Source of the DNA: Thermoanaerobacteraceae bacterium
GTDB taxonomy: Bacteria > Bacillota > Desulfotomaculia > Desulfotomaculales > Ammonificaceae
Assembly: GCA_030016455.1 (NCBI GenBank)
Contig: JASEJH010000019.1
Span: 1-12,842 of the forward strand
DNA length: 12,842 bases
Direction: 5' to 3'
In this document: positions 1 through 8,721 of the stretch, in pieces
How positions within the stretch are numbered: the stretch's first letter is position 1
Layout: each line of letters begins with the position of its first letter
Notes under the pieces: generated by a model
Database searches by the model: none
Seen by the model: the letters and a program-made list of their open reading frames with translations, nothing else
Told to the model about the DNA's origin: nothing
Translations under genes and position numbers: made by a program

Positions 1-63
1 CACCCGGACCCGACCGGCCAGGCATTGTCCAGGCGAAGTTTTGCAGCGGTCTCCTTAGGAAGC

Positions 64-70
64 GGAGGTG
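64..70 (+). promoter_or_regulatory. Ribosome binding site that decides the ilvB1 start
   Basis: GGAGGTG at 64-70 is a near-perfect Shine-Dalgarno sequence. It lies 6 nt before an in-frame TTG at 77. The more upstream GTG at 68 overlaps this site, so it could only use a weaker AGGA at 57-60. The spacing therefore favours the TTG at 77. The first 60 bases of the window show no recognisable gene end, T-box or terminator; a gene ending just upstream cannot be excluded. Confidence 0.6.
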
Positions 71-76
71 GGGGCT

Positions 77-1732
77 TTGAAGCTTTCCGGAGGAGAGATC
101 CTGCTCCGGTGCTTAAAAGATGAAGGGGTAGAGGTGGTGTTCGGCTATCCCGGGGGCGCAGTGCTGCCCATATATGACGCCCTTTACGACGCAGACATCC
201 GGCACATCCTGACCCGCCACGAGCAGGCGGCGGCCCACGCCGCTGACGGTTACGCGCGGGTCACCGGCCGGCCGGGGGTTTGCCTGGCTACCTCCGGTCC
301 GGGAGCAACGAACCTGGTAACCGGAATTGCCACGGCCTTCATGGATTCGAGTCCGCTGGTGGCCTTCACCGGACAGGTCCCGACGGCGCAGATCGGCCGC
401 GATTCGTTCCAGGAAGCGGACATCACCGGGATCACCCTGCCGATCACCAAGCACAACTTTTTAGTAAAGGATGTCCGCGACCTCGCCCGGACGGTGAAAG
501 AGGCGTTCTACATCGCCACTACGGGGCGTCCCGGTCCGGTGCTGGTGGATATTCCCCGTGACGTTTCGGGGGCCCAGACGGAATATGTGGACCCCGGCCC
601 CGTGGATCTCCCGGGTTACAGGCCGGTGCTCGATCCGGAACCGGATCAGGTCCTTGCGGCGGCGAAGCTGATCGCCACGGCCCAGCGCCCGGTGATTTAC
701 GCCGGCGGTGGGGTGATCGCTTCGAACGCAAGCGAGGAATTGCGCCGGCTTGCCGAGTTGATCATGGCGCCGGTGACCACAACCCTTATGGGCATCGGCG
801 GTTTCCCCGGTGATCACCCGCTTTACCTGGGGATGCTGGGAATGCACGGGACACGGTACGCCAACTACGCGGTTTGCGAGTGCGACCTCTTGATCGCTGT
901 GGGAGCGCGGTTCGACGACCGGGTTACCGGGAAGGTGGAAACCTTTGCCCCGGAAGCGAAGATCATCCACGTTGACGTGGATCCGGCGGAAATGGGGAAA
1001 AACGTCCGGGTGGATGTTCCGCTGGCGGGCGACGTGCGGCGGGTATTGAAAGCGCTGCTTGAAGTGCTGGAAGGCGCGTCGCATCCGGCTTGGCTGGAGA
1101 AGATCAACGCCTGGAAAAAGGAGTACCCGCTGAAGTTCGAGGAAAACGGCTTGAAGCCGCAGTTCGTGATCCGCGAGTTATATAACGTTACTCAGGGTAA
1201 GGCGCGCATTACCACAGAAGTTGGCCAGAACCAGATGTGGGCGGCGCAGTTTTACACCTTCACCCGGCCCCGTTCTTTCATTTCTTCGGGGGGGCTGGGC
1301 ACGATGGGCTTCGGGTTTCCGGCCGCCATCGGGGTGCAGGTGGCCTGTCCGGATGAGGTCGTTTTTGATATTGCCGGCGACGGTTCGATCCAGATGAACA
1401 TCCAAGAACTGGCCACGGCGGTCAGTCACGAACTGCCGGTGAACGTGGCGATCATGAATAACGGCTTTCTCGGCATGGTGCGCCAATGGCAGGAGCTGTT
1501 TTTCAACCGGCGCTATTCATACACTGAGCTTTACGGTCCCGACTTCGTGAAGGTAGCCGAGGCCTACGGCGCTGAAGGCATCCGGGTAACCAAACCCCAA
1601 GAGGTACGGCCGGCACTGGAGCAGGCCATTGCTTCACCCAAGCCGGTCTTTCTGGATTTTGTTATCGAGCGGGAAGAGAACGTGATGCCAATGGTGCCGC
1701 CGGGGGGCTCACTGGGAAAGATGCTCGGTTAG
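77..1732 (+). CDS. ilvB: Acetolactate (acetohydroxyacid) synthase, catalytic subunit, copy 1
   Basis: Cytoplasmic ThDP-, Mg- and FAD-dependent enzyme. It condenses two pyruvates to 2-acetolactate, or pyruvate with 2-oxobutyrate to 2-aceto-2-hydroxybutyrate, the first shared step of valine, leucine and isoleucine synthesis. The protein is 551 aa from the TTG start, a normal family length. Visible signatures are [17 protein letters not shown], the catalytic Glu49 in [17 protein letters not shown], the FAD-region motif [10 protein letters not shown], and the C-terminal ThDP motif GDGSIQMN followed by [12 protein letters not shown]. Trp471 in that last motif is the residue known to give preference for 2-oxobutyrate in family members such as E. 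coli AHAS II. The start at 77 rests on the GGAGGTG site; GTG at 68 is the alternative. ilvN follows after 13 nt, so the two subunits are probably co-translated. Confidence 0.96.
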   Translation: MKLSGGEILLRCLKDEGVEVVFGYPGGAVLPIYDALYDADIRHILTRHEQAAAHAADGYARVTGRPGVCLATSGPGATNLVTGIATAFMDSSPLVAFTGQVPTAQIGRDSFQEADITGITLPITKHNFLVKDVRDLARTVKEAFYIATTGRPGPVLVDIPRDVSGAQTEYVDPGPVDLPGYRPVLDPEPDQVLAAAKLIATAQRPVIYAGGGVIASNASEELRRLAELIMAPVTTTLMGIGGFPGDHPLYLGMLGMHGTRYANYAVCECDLLIAVGARFDDRVTGKVETFAPEAKIIHVDVDPAEMGKNVRVDVPLAGDVRRVLKALLEVLEGASHPAWLEKINAWKKEYPLKFEENGLKPQFVIRELYNVTQGKARITTEVGQNQMWAAQFYTFTRPRSFISSGGLGTMGFGFPAAIGVQVACPDEVVFDIAGDGSIQMNIQELATAVSHELPVNVAIMNNGFLGMVRQWQELFFNRRYSYTELYGPDFVKVAEAYGAEGIRVTKPQEVRPALEQAIASPKPVFLDFVIEREENVMPMVPPGGSLGKMLG

Positions 1733-1745
1733 GGGGGAGAGTTCT

Positions 1746-2255
1746 GTGCGCCATACTTTGGCGGTTTTGGTTGAAAACAATCCCGGGGTTCTGGCCCGTG
1801 TGGCCGGTCTCTTCCGCCGCCGGGGTTTCAACATCGAAAGCCTCACGGTGGGAGAGACCGAGGATCCGGCGGTTTCCCGGATGACGATCGTCGTGGAGGG
1901 AGACGACCGGGTACTGGAGCAGGTGACCAAGCAGCTCCGCAAGCTGATCGAGGTTCTGAAGGTGCAGGACATCACCAAGGAAGAACACGTTGACCGGGAA
2001 CTGGTGCTGGTCAAGGTGAACGCGGAACCGGCGCGGCGGGCGGAAATCATCCAGATCGTGGAGATCTTCCGGGCCCACATCGTAGACATCGGGCGGAAGA
2101 CCCTGATCGTGGAGGTCACGGGGGACGAGGGAAAGGTGAGGGCGCTGGTAAACGCGCTGGAACCCTTCGGAATCCGGGAGTTGGTCCGGACCGGGAAAGT
2201 GGCCATGCTCCGGGGGACCAAGGATATCGCAACCAACAGTAAGGAGGCGGAATAA
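1746..2255 (+). CDS. ilvN: Acetolactate synthase, small regulatory subunit
   Basis: Regulatory subunit of acetohydroxyacid synthase. It stimulates the catalytic subunit and normally carries valine feedback inhibition. The 169-aa length is standard. An N-terminal ACT domain (about residues 3-76) opens with [19 protein letters not shown] and [11 protein letters not shown], the loop-helix region that binds the effector in known IlvN/IlvH proteins. A second conserved domain follows (ELVLVKVN, then [15 protein letters not shown]). The start is GTG, preceded by a GGGGGGAGA Shine-Dalgarno tract. The stop codon overlaps the ilvC ATG by one base (TAATG), a sign of translational coupling. It is the only small-subunit gene in the window although there are two catalytic genes, so one IlvN may serve both. 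Confidence 0.96.
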   Translation: MRHTLAVLVENNPGVLARVAGLFRRRGFNIESLTVGETEDPAVSRMTIVVEGDDRVLEQVTKQLRKLIEVLKVQDITKEEHVDRELVLVKVNAEPARRAEIIQIVEIFRAHIVDIGRKTLIVEVTGDEGKVRALVNALEPFGIRELVRTGKVAMLRGTKDIATNSKEAE

Positions 2256-3247
2256 TGATCCGGATTTACTACAACCAGGATGCTGACCTCGGGGTACTGG
2301 AAGGAAAAACGGTGGCCGTCGTGGGTTACGGGAGCCAGGGGCGGGCCCAGGCGCAGAATCTCAGGGACAGCGGAATCCAGGTGGTGGTCGGGCTCCGGCC
2401 GGCCAGTCCCTCGGCAGCGATGGCCCAGGCGGAGGGCCTGGAGGTTGTCCCGGTGGCGGAGGCGACCCGCCGGGCAGCGGTTATCCAGATGCTTATCCCG
2501 GACGAGCAACAGGCCAGGGTTTACCGGGAAGAAATCGCCCCGCACCTTACCGCGGGGAAGGCCCTGATGTTCTCGCACGGGTTTAACATCCACTTCGGGC
2601 AGATTGTGCCGCCGCCCGATGTGGACGTTTTCATGGTGGCGCCGAAGAGCCCGGGGCCGATGCTCCGCCGGCTTTACACCGAGGGAGCGGGCGTGCCGGG
2701 ATTGATCGCCGTCCACCAGGACTACAGCGGCCAGGCGAAGGCACTTGCGCTTGCCTACGCCAAGGCGATCGGCCTCACCCGGGCGGGGGTTTTTGAAACC
2801 ACTTTCCGGGAAGAGACGGAAACAGACCTTTTCGGCGAGCAGTGCGTGCTCTGCGGCGGCGTGTCCGAACTCATCAAGGCGGGTTTTGAAACCCTGGTCG
2901 AAGCGGGCTACGCGCCGGAAATTGCCTATTTCGAATGCCTGCACGAATTGAAGCTGATCGTGGACCTGATTTACGAGGGCGGCCTCACCGAGATGCGCCG
3001 CCGGGTCAGCAATACCGCCGAGTACGGGGACTACAGGACCGGGCGGCGGATAATCGACGAAATGGTCCGGGAGGAAATGAGGCAGGTACTCGCCGAGATT
3101 CAAAGCGGCGAGTTTGCCCGCGAGTGGGTGCTGGAAAACCAGGCCAACCAGCCGGTGCTCAAGGCGCAGCGCCGCCGGGAGCAGGCCCACCAGATCGAGC
3201 AGATCGGGAAGGAACTGCGGCAGATGATGTCCTGGCTGCGGAAGTAG
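2255..3247 (+). CDS. ilvC: Ketol-acid reductoisomerase, class I
   Basis: Converts 2-acetolactate or 2-aceto-2-hydroxybutyrate to the dihydroxy acids by Mg-dependent alkyl migration and NADPH reduction. At 330 aa it is a short class I enzyme. The N-terminal Rossmann domain has VVGYGSQG (from Val22). The cofactor loop after VVVGLR keeps Arg48, Ser51 and Ser53, which in known enzymes contact the NADPH 2'-phosphate. His108 (SHGFNIHFG), Lys131 (APK), Asp191 and Glu195 (TDLFGEQ), Glu227 and Glu231 (FECLHEL) and Ser252 (RVSNTAEYG) form the expected active site. The glycine-rich turn reads APKSPGP, whereas the family usually has APKGPGH or APKSPGH. The Shine-Dalgarno AAGGAGG sits 7 nt before ATG, inside the ilvN 3' end. 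Confidence 0.97.
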   Translation: MIRIYYNQDADLGVLEGKTVAVVGYGSQGRAQAQNLRDSGIQVVVGLRPASPSAAMAQAEGLEVVPVAEATRRAAVIQMLIPDEQQARVYREEIAPHLTAGKALMFSHGFNIHFGQIVPPPDVDVFMVAPKSPGPMLRRLYTEGAGVPGLIAVHQDYSGQAKALALAYAKAIGLTRAGVFETTFREETETDLFGEQCVLCGGVSELIKAGFETLVEAGYAPEIAYFECLHELKLIVDLIYEGGLTEMRRRVSNTAEYGDYRTGRRIIDEMVREEMRQVLAEIQSGEFAREWVLENQANQPVLKAQRRREQAHQIEQIGKELRQMMSWLRK

Positions 3248-3271
3248 TCGTCGGTCGTCAAAGTGTTTGTA

Positions 3272-3382
3272 ACCCGGTACTTAACTTAAGGAAACGGTAG
3301 CAGTTATTAAAAAGTGGAAGTTATCAATAAACCTTCCCCGTTAGAATTTGAGGGAACCATTTCTCTGGGTTGAGTACCGGGT
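3272..3382 (+). ncRNA. Unrecognised three-stem structured element, copy 1 (upstream of ilvB2)
   Basis: The element lies between ilvC and ilvB2. Outer stem: 3272-3286 pairs with 3368-3382 (Watson-Crick except G-U at 3282/3372 and 3286/3368). Inner stem A: 3314-3320 with 3333-3339, one mismatch, 12-nt loop. Inner stem B: 3351-3356 with 3361-3366, CCAT loop, joined to the outer stem by a single G. The 5' unpaired segment holds GGAAACGGTAGCA at 3290-3302. A second copy at 11912-12021 has the same core, stem order and one-G linker, with compensatory base-pair changes in all three stems. No U-tract follows, so it is not a simple terminator. It does not match any riboswitch or T-box consensus I know. 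It could be a cis-regulatory RNA of ilvB2 or an old miniature inverted-repeat element. Confidence 0.6.
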
Positions 3383-3419
3383 GGCTTCTAAATTGGAGTA
3401 TCTCGGGGAGTGTTGTTTG

Positions 3420-5081
3420 GTGATTACGGTTGGCGAAGCGCTGATCCGGTGTCTGGAAAAGGAAGGGGTGGAGTTGGTCTTCGGCTACCCCGGTGGGGCC
3501 ATCCTCCCGGTGTACGACGCCCTTTACAACGCTAAAAAGATAAAACACGTGCTGGTCCGGCACGAACAGGGCGCGGTACATGCCGCCAACGGTTACGCAC
3601 GGGCGACCGGGCGGGTCGGCGTCTGCTTCGCCACCTCCGGGCCGGGGGCGACCAACCTGGTTTCCGGAATCGCTACCGCTTACATGGACTCGATTCCGGT
3701 GGTGCTTTTCACCGGTCAGGTGCCCACCAGCCAGGTCGGAACCGACGCCTTTCAGGAAGTGGACATCACGGGGATTACGATGCCCATCACCAAGCATAAT
3801 TTTCTGGTAAAGGAGCCGGCGACGGTCCCGGCAGTGGTGAAGAAGGCCTTTTACCTGGCCCGCTCCGGCCGGCCGGGGCCGGTGCTGATTGACCTTCCCC
3901 GGGACGTTTCGAGCGCCGTGATCAGGTTCAGCTACCCGGAGAAGGTTGAACTGAAGGGGTATAAGCCCACTTACCGGGGGCACCCCACCCAGATCGCGCA
4001 GGCGGCGAAGCTGATCGCCAAGGCGAACCGGCCCGTGATCCTGGCCGGAGGCGGGGTGGTCAGCAGCGGCGCCACACCGGAACTGGTCAAATTAGCGGAG
4101 ACGATTGCGGCGCCGGTGGCCTGCACCCTGATGGGGCTGGGCGGGTTCCCCGGAGACCACCCGTTCTTCCTTGGAATGGCGGGCCTGCACGGCACGCGTT
4201 ACGCCAATCTGGCCATTACGAACGCCGACCTGTTAATCGGGCTGGGGGTGCGGTTTGCCGACCGGGTTACCGGCTCACCGGCCAGGTTTGCCCCGCACGC
4301 CCAGATCATCCACGTGGATATCGACCCGGCGGAAATCGGTAAGAACGTCAAACCTTACCTGCCGATTGTCGGGGACGTCAAGCAGGTGCTGGAGGCGCTC
4401 CTGCCCCAGGTCGTTAAGCGGGAGGGCGGGGAATGGCTGGAAACCATCGCCGGGTACAAGCGCGACTTTCCTTTAACCTACAACCGGGAAGAAGGGTTCA
4501 AACCGCAGTACGTGATCGAGCGGTTAAGCTCCCTTACCGGAGGGGAAAGCATCGTGGTCACCGACGTCGGCCAGCACCAGATGTGGGTGGCCCAGTATTA
4601 CTGCTTCAAGTACCCGCGCACGCTCGTGACCTCGGGGGGCCTGGGGTGCATGGGTTACGGCCTGCCGGCCGCCATCGGGGTGAAGCTCGGCCGGCCGGAG
4701 AAACAGGTGCTTTTAGTGAGCGGCGACGGGAGCTTTCAGATGATGATGCCCGAATTGGGAACGCTGGTGGAACAGGGTCTGGACGTCAAGATTTTCATTC
4801 TTAACAACAGGCGCCTGGGGATGGTGCGGCAGCTTCAGGAGTTTTACTGCGACAAACGCTATTCCGCGGTGGACTTCGGCTTCTGTCCCGATTTCGCGGC
4901 TCTGGCCGGGGTTTACGGCATCGCCGGCTACACCGTGGAGACCGCGGCGCAGTTTGACGGCGTGGTAGAAGATGCGCTGGCAAGGGAAGGACCGGTGCTG
5001 GTAAACTGCCTGATCGACCCGGGCGAAAACGTGCTCCCGATGGTGTTGGCGGGGCGCGGTCTCGATGAAGCGGTAAGCTGA
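3420..5081 (+). CDS. ilvB: Acetolactate synthase, catalytic subunit, copy 2 (Trp-to-Leu variant)
   Basis: Second ThDP-dependent acetolactate synthase large subunit, 553 aa from GTG at 3420. It is collinear with copy 1: the catalytic Glu49 in RHEQ has the same residue number, and [27 protein letters not shown] and the GDGSFQMM ThDP motif are shared. Two differences stand out. The motif after the ThDP site reads [12 protein letters not shown], with Leu472 where copy 1 has Trp471. The FAD-region motif is FADRVTG instead of FDDRVTG. In characterised enzymes the Trp favours 2-oxobutyrate as second substrate and is part of the herbicide site. This copy may therefore make mainly acetolactate; that is an inference. 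GGGGAG at 3405-3410 is the ribosome site, and TTG at 3417 is an alternative start. The reading frame stays open back to 3348, but that stretch lies in the structured element. Confidence 0.93.
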   Translation: MITVGEALIRCLEKEGVELVFGYPGGAILPVYDALYNAKKIKHVLVRHEQGAVHAANGYARATGRVGVCFATSGPGATNLVSGIATAYMDSIPVVLFTGQVPTSQVGTDAFQEVDITGITMPITKHNFLVKEPATVPAVVKKAFYLARSGRPGPVLIDLPRDVSSAVIRFSYPEKVELKGYKPTYRGHPTQIAQAAKLIAKANRPVILAGGGVVSSGATPELVKLAETIAAPVACTLMGLGGFPGDHPFFLGMAGLHGTRYANLAITNADLLIGLGVRFADRVTGSPARFAPHAQIIHVDIDPAEIGKNVKPYLPIVGDVKQVLEALLPQVVKREGGEWLETIAGYKRDFPLTYNREEGFKPQYVIERLSSLTGGESIVVTDVGQHQMWVAQYYCFKYPRTLVTSGGLGCMGYGLPAAIGVKLGRPEKQVLLVSGDGSFQMMMPELGTLVEQGLDVKIFILNNRRLGMVRQLQEFYCDKRYSAVDFGFCPDFAALAGVYGIAGYTVETAAQFDGVVEDALAREGPVLVNCLIDPGENVLPMVLAGRGLDEAVS

Positions 5082-5104
5082 AAACGGCGGGTGAAGGAGG
5101 ACGC

Positions 5105-6652
<1,548 letters not shown>

Positions 6653-6769
6653 GAGTAAGCCAGAAGATACGGGAGTGGACGGGAGTTGTGAAGAGAAGAC
6701 AGGAGACCGGGGAAAGTTAACAGGCCGGGTTCCGAACAGACGCGAAGGTTTACGCGAGGTGGGAAGCAA
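6653..6769 (+). repeat. Purine-rich low-complexity spacer between leuA and leuC
   Basis: This 117-bp non-coding stretch has a strongly A/G-biased first half (6653-6716), built from degenerate GGGAGT-, AGAAGAC- and AGGAGAC-like words. The clearest tandem pair is 6694-6707, two heptamers differing at one base. The second half (6717-6769) is ordinary sequence and carries the leuC ribosome site GAGGTG at 6756-6761. I see no terminator hairpin and no convincing promoter, so leuC is probably read through from leuA. Confidence 0.4.
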
Positions 6770-8038
6770 TTGGGTCGAGTGCCGCAAACGATTACGGAAA
6801 AGATTTTGGCAGCGCACGCCGGCAGGGAGTTCGTCGAGCCGGGTGAGTTAATCAACGCGAGGGTGGATGTACTGCTGGCCAACGATATCACGGCGCCGCT
6901 GTCCATCAGGGAGTTTGAGCAGCTCGGCGTGCCGGTCTTCGACCCGGCGGCGGTCGTTCTGGTTCCGGATCACTTTACGCCGAACAAGGACATCAAGTCG
7001 GCGGAGCAGGCTAAAACCGTCCGGGAGTTTGCCCGCCGGCACGACCTGCCCAACTACTTTGAGGTGGGGCGGATGGGGATCGAACACTGCCTGTTGCCCG
7101 AGCAGGGCCTGGTGGGTCCCGGCGACGTGATCATCGGCGCCGATTCCCACACCTGCACGTACGGCGCCATAGGCGCCTTTGCCACGGGAGTTGGTTCCAC
7201 CGACCTGGCAGCGGCGATGGCGCTGGGAGAAACCTGGTTCAAAGTTCCGGAAACACTGAAGTTCGTTTACACCGGTAAGCTTGGCCCCTGGGTGGGGGGG
7301 AAGGACCTGATTCTCCGTACCATCGGGGAGATCGGGGTGGAAGGGGCGCTTTACTGCGCGATGGAGTTCAGCGGTCCGGTCATCGAAAGCCTGCCGATGG
7401 ACGGACGGTTCACGATGTGCAACATGGCGGTGGAGGCCGGAGCCAAGAACGGGATCATCGCTCCCGACGAAAAGACGGAAGCCTACGTCCGGGGCCGCGC
7501 GCGGCGTCCCTACCGGGTGTTTGCCAGCGACCCCGACGCGCGGTATAAAAAGGTTTACGAGTTCGATGTCACCGGCTGGGAGCCCTGTGTGGCCTTCCCC
7601 CATTCGCCGGACAACGTACGGCCGGTGCGCGCGGCAGGAAAGATTGCCGTGGACCAGGTTGTGATCGGTTCGTGTACCAACGGGCGCCTGGAAGATCTGC
7701 GCCTGGCCGCCCGGGTGCTGCGGGGGAAAAAGGTGCACCCGGACGTGCGGCTGATCATCATCCCCGGGACGCAGGAGATCTACCGCCAGGCCCTGAAAGA
7801 GGGGCTGGTGGAAATCTTCATTGAAGCCGGGGGGGCGGTTTCGACGCCGACGTGCGGACCTTGCCTGGGCGGGCACATGGGGGTCCTGGCAGCCGGCGAA
7901 CGGGCGGTGGCCACGACCAACCGGAACTTCGTGGGCCGGATGGGCCACCCGAAAAGCGAAGTCTACCTGGCCAATCCCGCCGTGGCTGCGGCAAGTGCGG
8001 TCATGGGCCGGATTGCCGACCCGGAAGAGGTGGTCTAA
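6770..8038 (+). CDS. leuC: 3-isopropylmalate dehydratase, large subunit (also acts on citramalate)
   Basis: Large subunit of isopropylmalate isomerase, an aconitase-family [4Fe-4S] enzyme that converts 2- to 3-isopropylmalate. In organisms with CimA the same enzyme isomerises citramalate. The 422-aa length and the short partner LeuD place it in the bacterial/archaeal HacA-like LeuC group. Three cluster cysteines are visible: Cys302 (IGSCTNGR), Cys362 and Cys365 (TCGPCLGG). Other family motifs are [30 protein letters not shown] and the N-terminal [12 protein letters not shown]. The start is TTG at 6770, 8 nt after GAGGTG. The next in-frame GTG at 6779 is badly spaced. The stop codon is directly followed by the leuD ATG with no gap, consistent with equal synthesis of the two subunits. 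Confidence 0.96.
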   Translation: MGRVPQTITEKILAAHAGREFVEPGELINARVDVLLANDITAPLSIREFEQLGVPVFDPAAVVLVPDHFTPNKDIKSAEQAKTVREFARRHDLPNYFEVGRMGIEHCLLPEQGLVGPGDVIIGADSHTCTYGAIGAFATGVGSTDLAAAMALGETWFKVPETLKFVYTGKLGPWVGGKDLILRTIGEIGVEGALYCAMEFSGPVIESLPMDGRFTMCNMAVEAGAKNGIIAPDEKTEAYVRGRARRPYRVFASDPDARYKKVYEFDVTGWEPCVAFPHSPDNVRPVRAAGKIAVDQVVIGSCTNGRLEDLRLAARVLRGKKVHPDVRLIIIPGTQEIYRQALKEGLVEIFIEAGGAVSTPTCGPCLGGHMGVLAAGERAVATTNRNFVGRMGHPKSEVYLANPAVAAASAVMGRIADPEEVV

Positions 8039-8533
8039 ATGCTTGAGGGAACAGTCTTCCGCTTTGGCGACAACATTGATACCGACCTGATCATCCCGGC
8101 CCGGTACCTCAACACCTCCGACCCGGCGGAACTGGCCCGGCACTGCATGGAGGACGCCGACCCGACCTTTGCGGCGCGGGTGCAGCCCGGGGACATCATC
8201 GTGGCCGGGGCCAACTTCGGTTGCGGCTCGTCGCGCGAGCACGCCCCGGTAGCGATCAAAGCGGCCGGCGTCGCCTGCGTGATCGCCCGGAGTTTCGCCC
8301 GGATCTTTTACCGGAACGCCTTCAACATCGGGCTGCCCATTCTGGAGTGTCCGGAAGCGGAGGCGATCGCACCGGGAAGCCGGGTGCGGGTTGACCTGGG
8401 GACCGGAAGAATCACCGTGGTGGACACCGGCGCGGAATACCGCGCGCGGCCGGTGCCGCCCTTTATGCGGGAGATTATCGCGGCGGGCGGGCTTATACCT
8501 TACGTGAAGGCGCGACTTGCAGGAGGCCGTTGA
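8039..8533 (+). CDS. leuD: 3-isopropylmalate dehydratase, small subunit
   Basis: Small subunit of isopropylmalate isomerase. It supplies the swivelling domain that closes the substrate site over the Fe-S cluster of LeuC. The 164-aa length is the short HacB-like form rather than the roughly 200-aa LeuD of enterobacteria. Visible motifs are GDNIDTDLIIPARYLNT near the N terminus, GANFGCGSSREHAP (substrate-binding loop) and ARIFYRNAFNIGLPI. ATG begins immediately after the leuC TAA, and the ribosome site (GAAGAGG) lies within the leuC end. leuB, the usual next gene in the pathway, does not follow; a repeat-bearing spacer and cimA come instead. Confidence 0.96.
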   Translation: MLEGTVFRFGDNIDTDLIIPARYLNTSDPAELARHCMEDADPTFAARVQPGDIIVAGANFGCGSSREHAPVAIKAAGVACVIARSFARIFYRNAFNIGLPILECPEAEAIAPGSRVRVDLGTGRITVVDTGAEYRARPVPPFMREIIAAGGLIPYVKARLAGGR

Positions 8534-8552
8534 AAAACTTCGTCTGGCATTA

Positions 8553-8649
8553 TTCAGACGTCAGATATCAGACGTCGGATGTCGGAAAAAAGAGGAATTC
8601 GTGAAAGAGAAATTCAGACGATTCCGACGACTGATGGCCGATGCCCGAC
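8553..8649 (+). repeat. Heptanucleotide tandem repeats in the leuD-cimA spacer
   Basis: Two blocks of 7-bp units fit the same degenerate consensus NNCNGAY. Block 1 is five contiguous units at 8553-8587, the last ending GAA. Block 2 has one unit at 8613-8619, a 2-nt slip, then four contiguous units at 8622-8649. The blocks are separated by 25 nt of A/G-rich sequence. A small hairpin, CCGCT-TTTG-AGCGG at 8652-8665, follows directly. It has no U-tract and is unlikely to be a terminator. The whole leuD-cimA spacer is 188 bp and has no credible gene; an open frame across it is composed of the repeats. No clear promoter is seen. Confidence 0.6.
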
Positions 8650-8721
8650 TACCGCTTTTGAGCGGCCTCCGAGACTGCGGAAGATTGACGGGTAATTCTT
8701 TTAGCATCGGGGGTAGCTTCA

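Noticed and set aside
1709..3190. Long minus-strand open frame (493 codons) opposite ilvN-ilvC
   Set aside because: It is antisense to two well-conserved genes, has no family motif, and is low-complexity Arg/Ser-rich in part. Long antisense frames are expected from GC-rich codon bias. The same applies to the minus-strand frames at 5318-6817 and 6848-8242.
3290..3302. CGGTAGC in the element core as an ops/JUMPstart-like antitermination site
   Set aside because: It shares only a 7-nt core with the RfaH ops consensus, which belongs to long proteobacterial surface-polysaccharide operons. The surrounding three-stem structure is not part of ops.
3272..3382. Element copy 1 as an intrinsic terminator after ilvC
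   Set aside because: The outer stem is not followed by a U-tract, and its two arms are separated by conserved structured sequence.
3348..3419. N-terminal extension of IlvB2 from a TTG at 3348
   Set aside because: The extra 24 residues do not resemble any AHAS N terminus and are read through the 3' half of the structured element. GTG at 3420 with GGGGAG upstream gives the family-typical start, collinear with IlvB1.
1..5104. T-box leader before the ilv or leu genes
   Set aside because: T-box control is common for such genes in Firmicutes, but the AGGGTGG-ACCGCG antiterminator signature was not found before ilvB1 (only 76 nt visible), ilvB2 or leuA.
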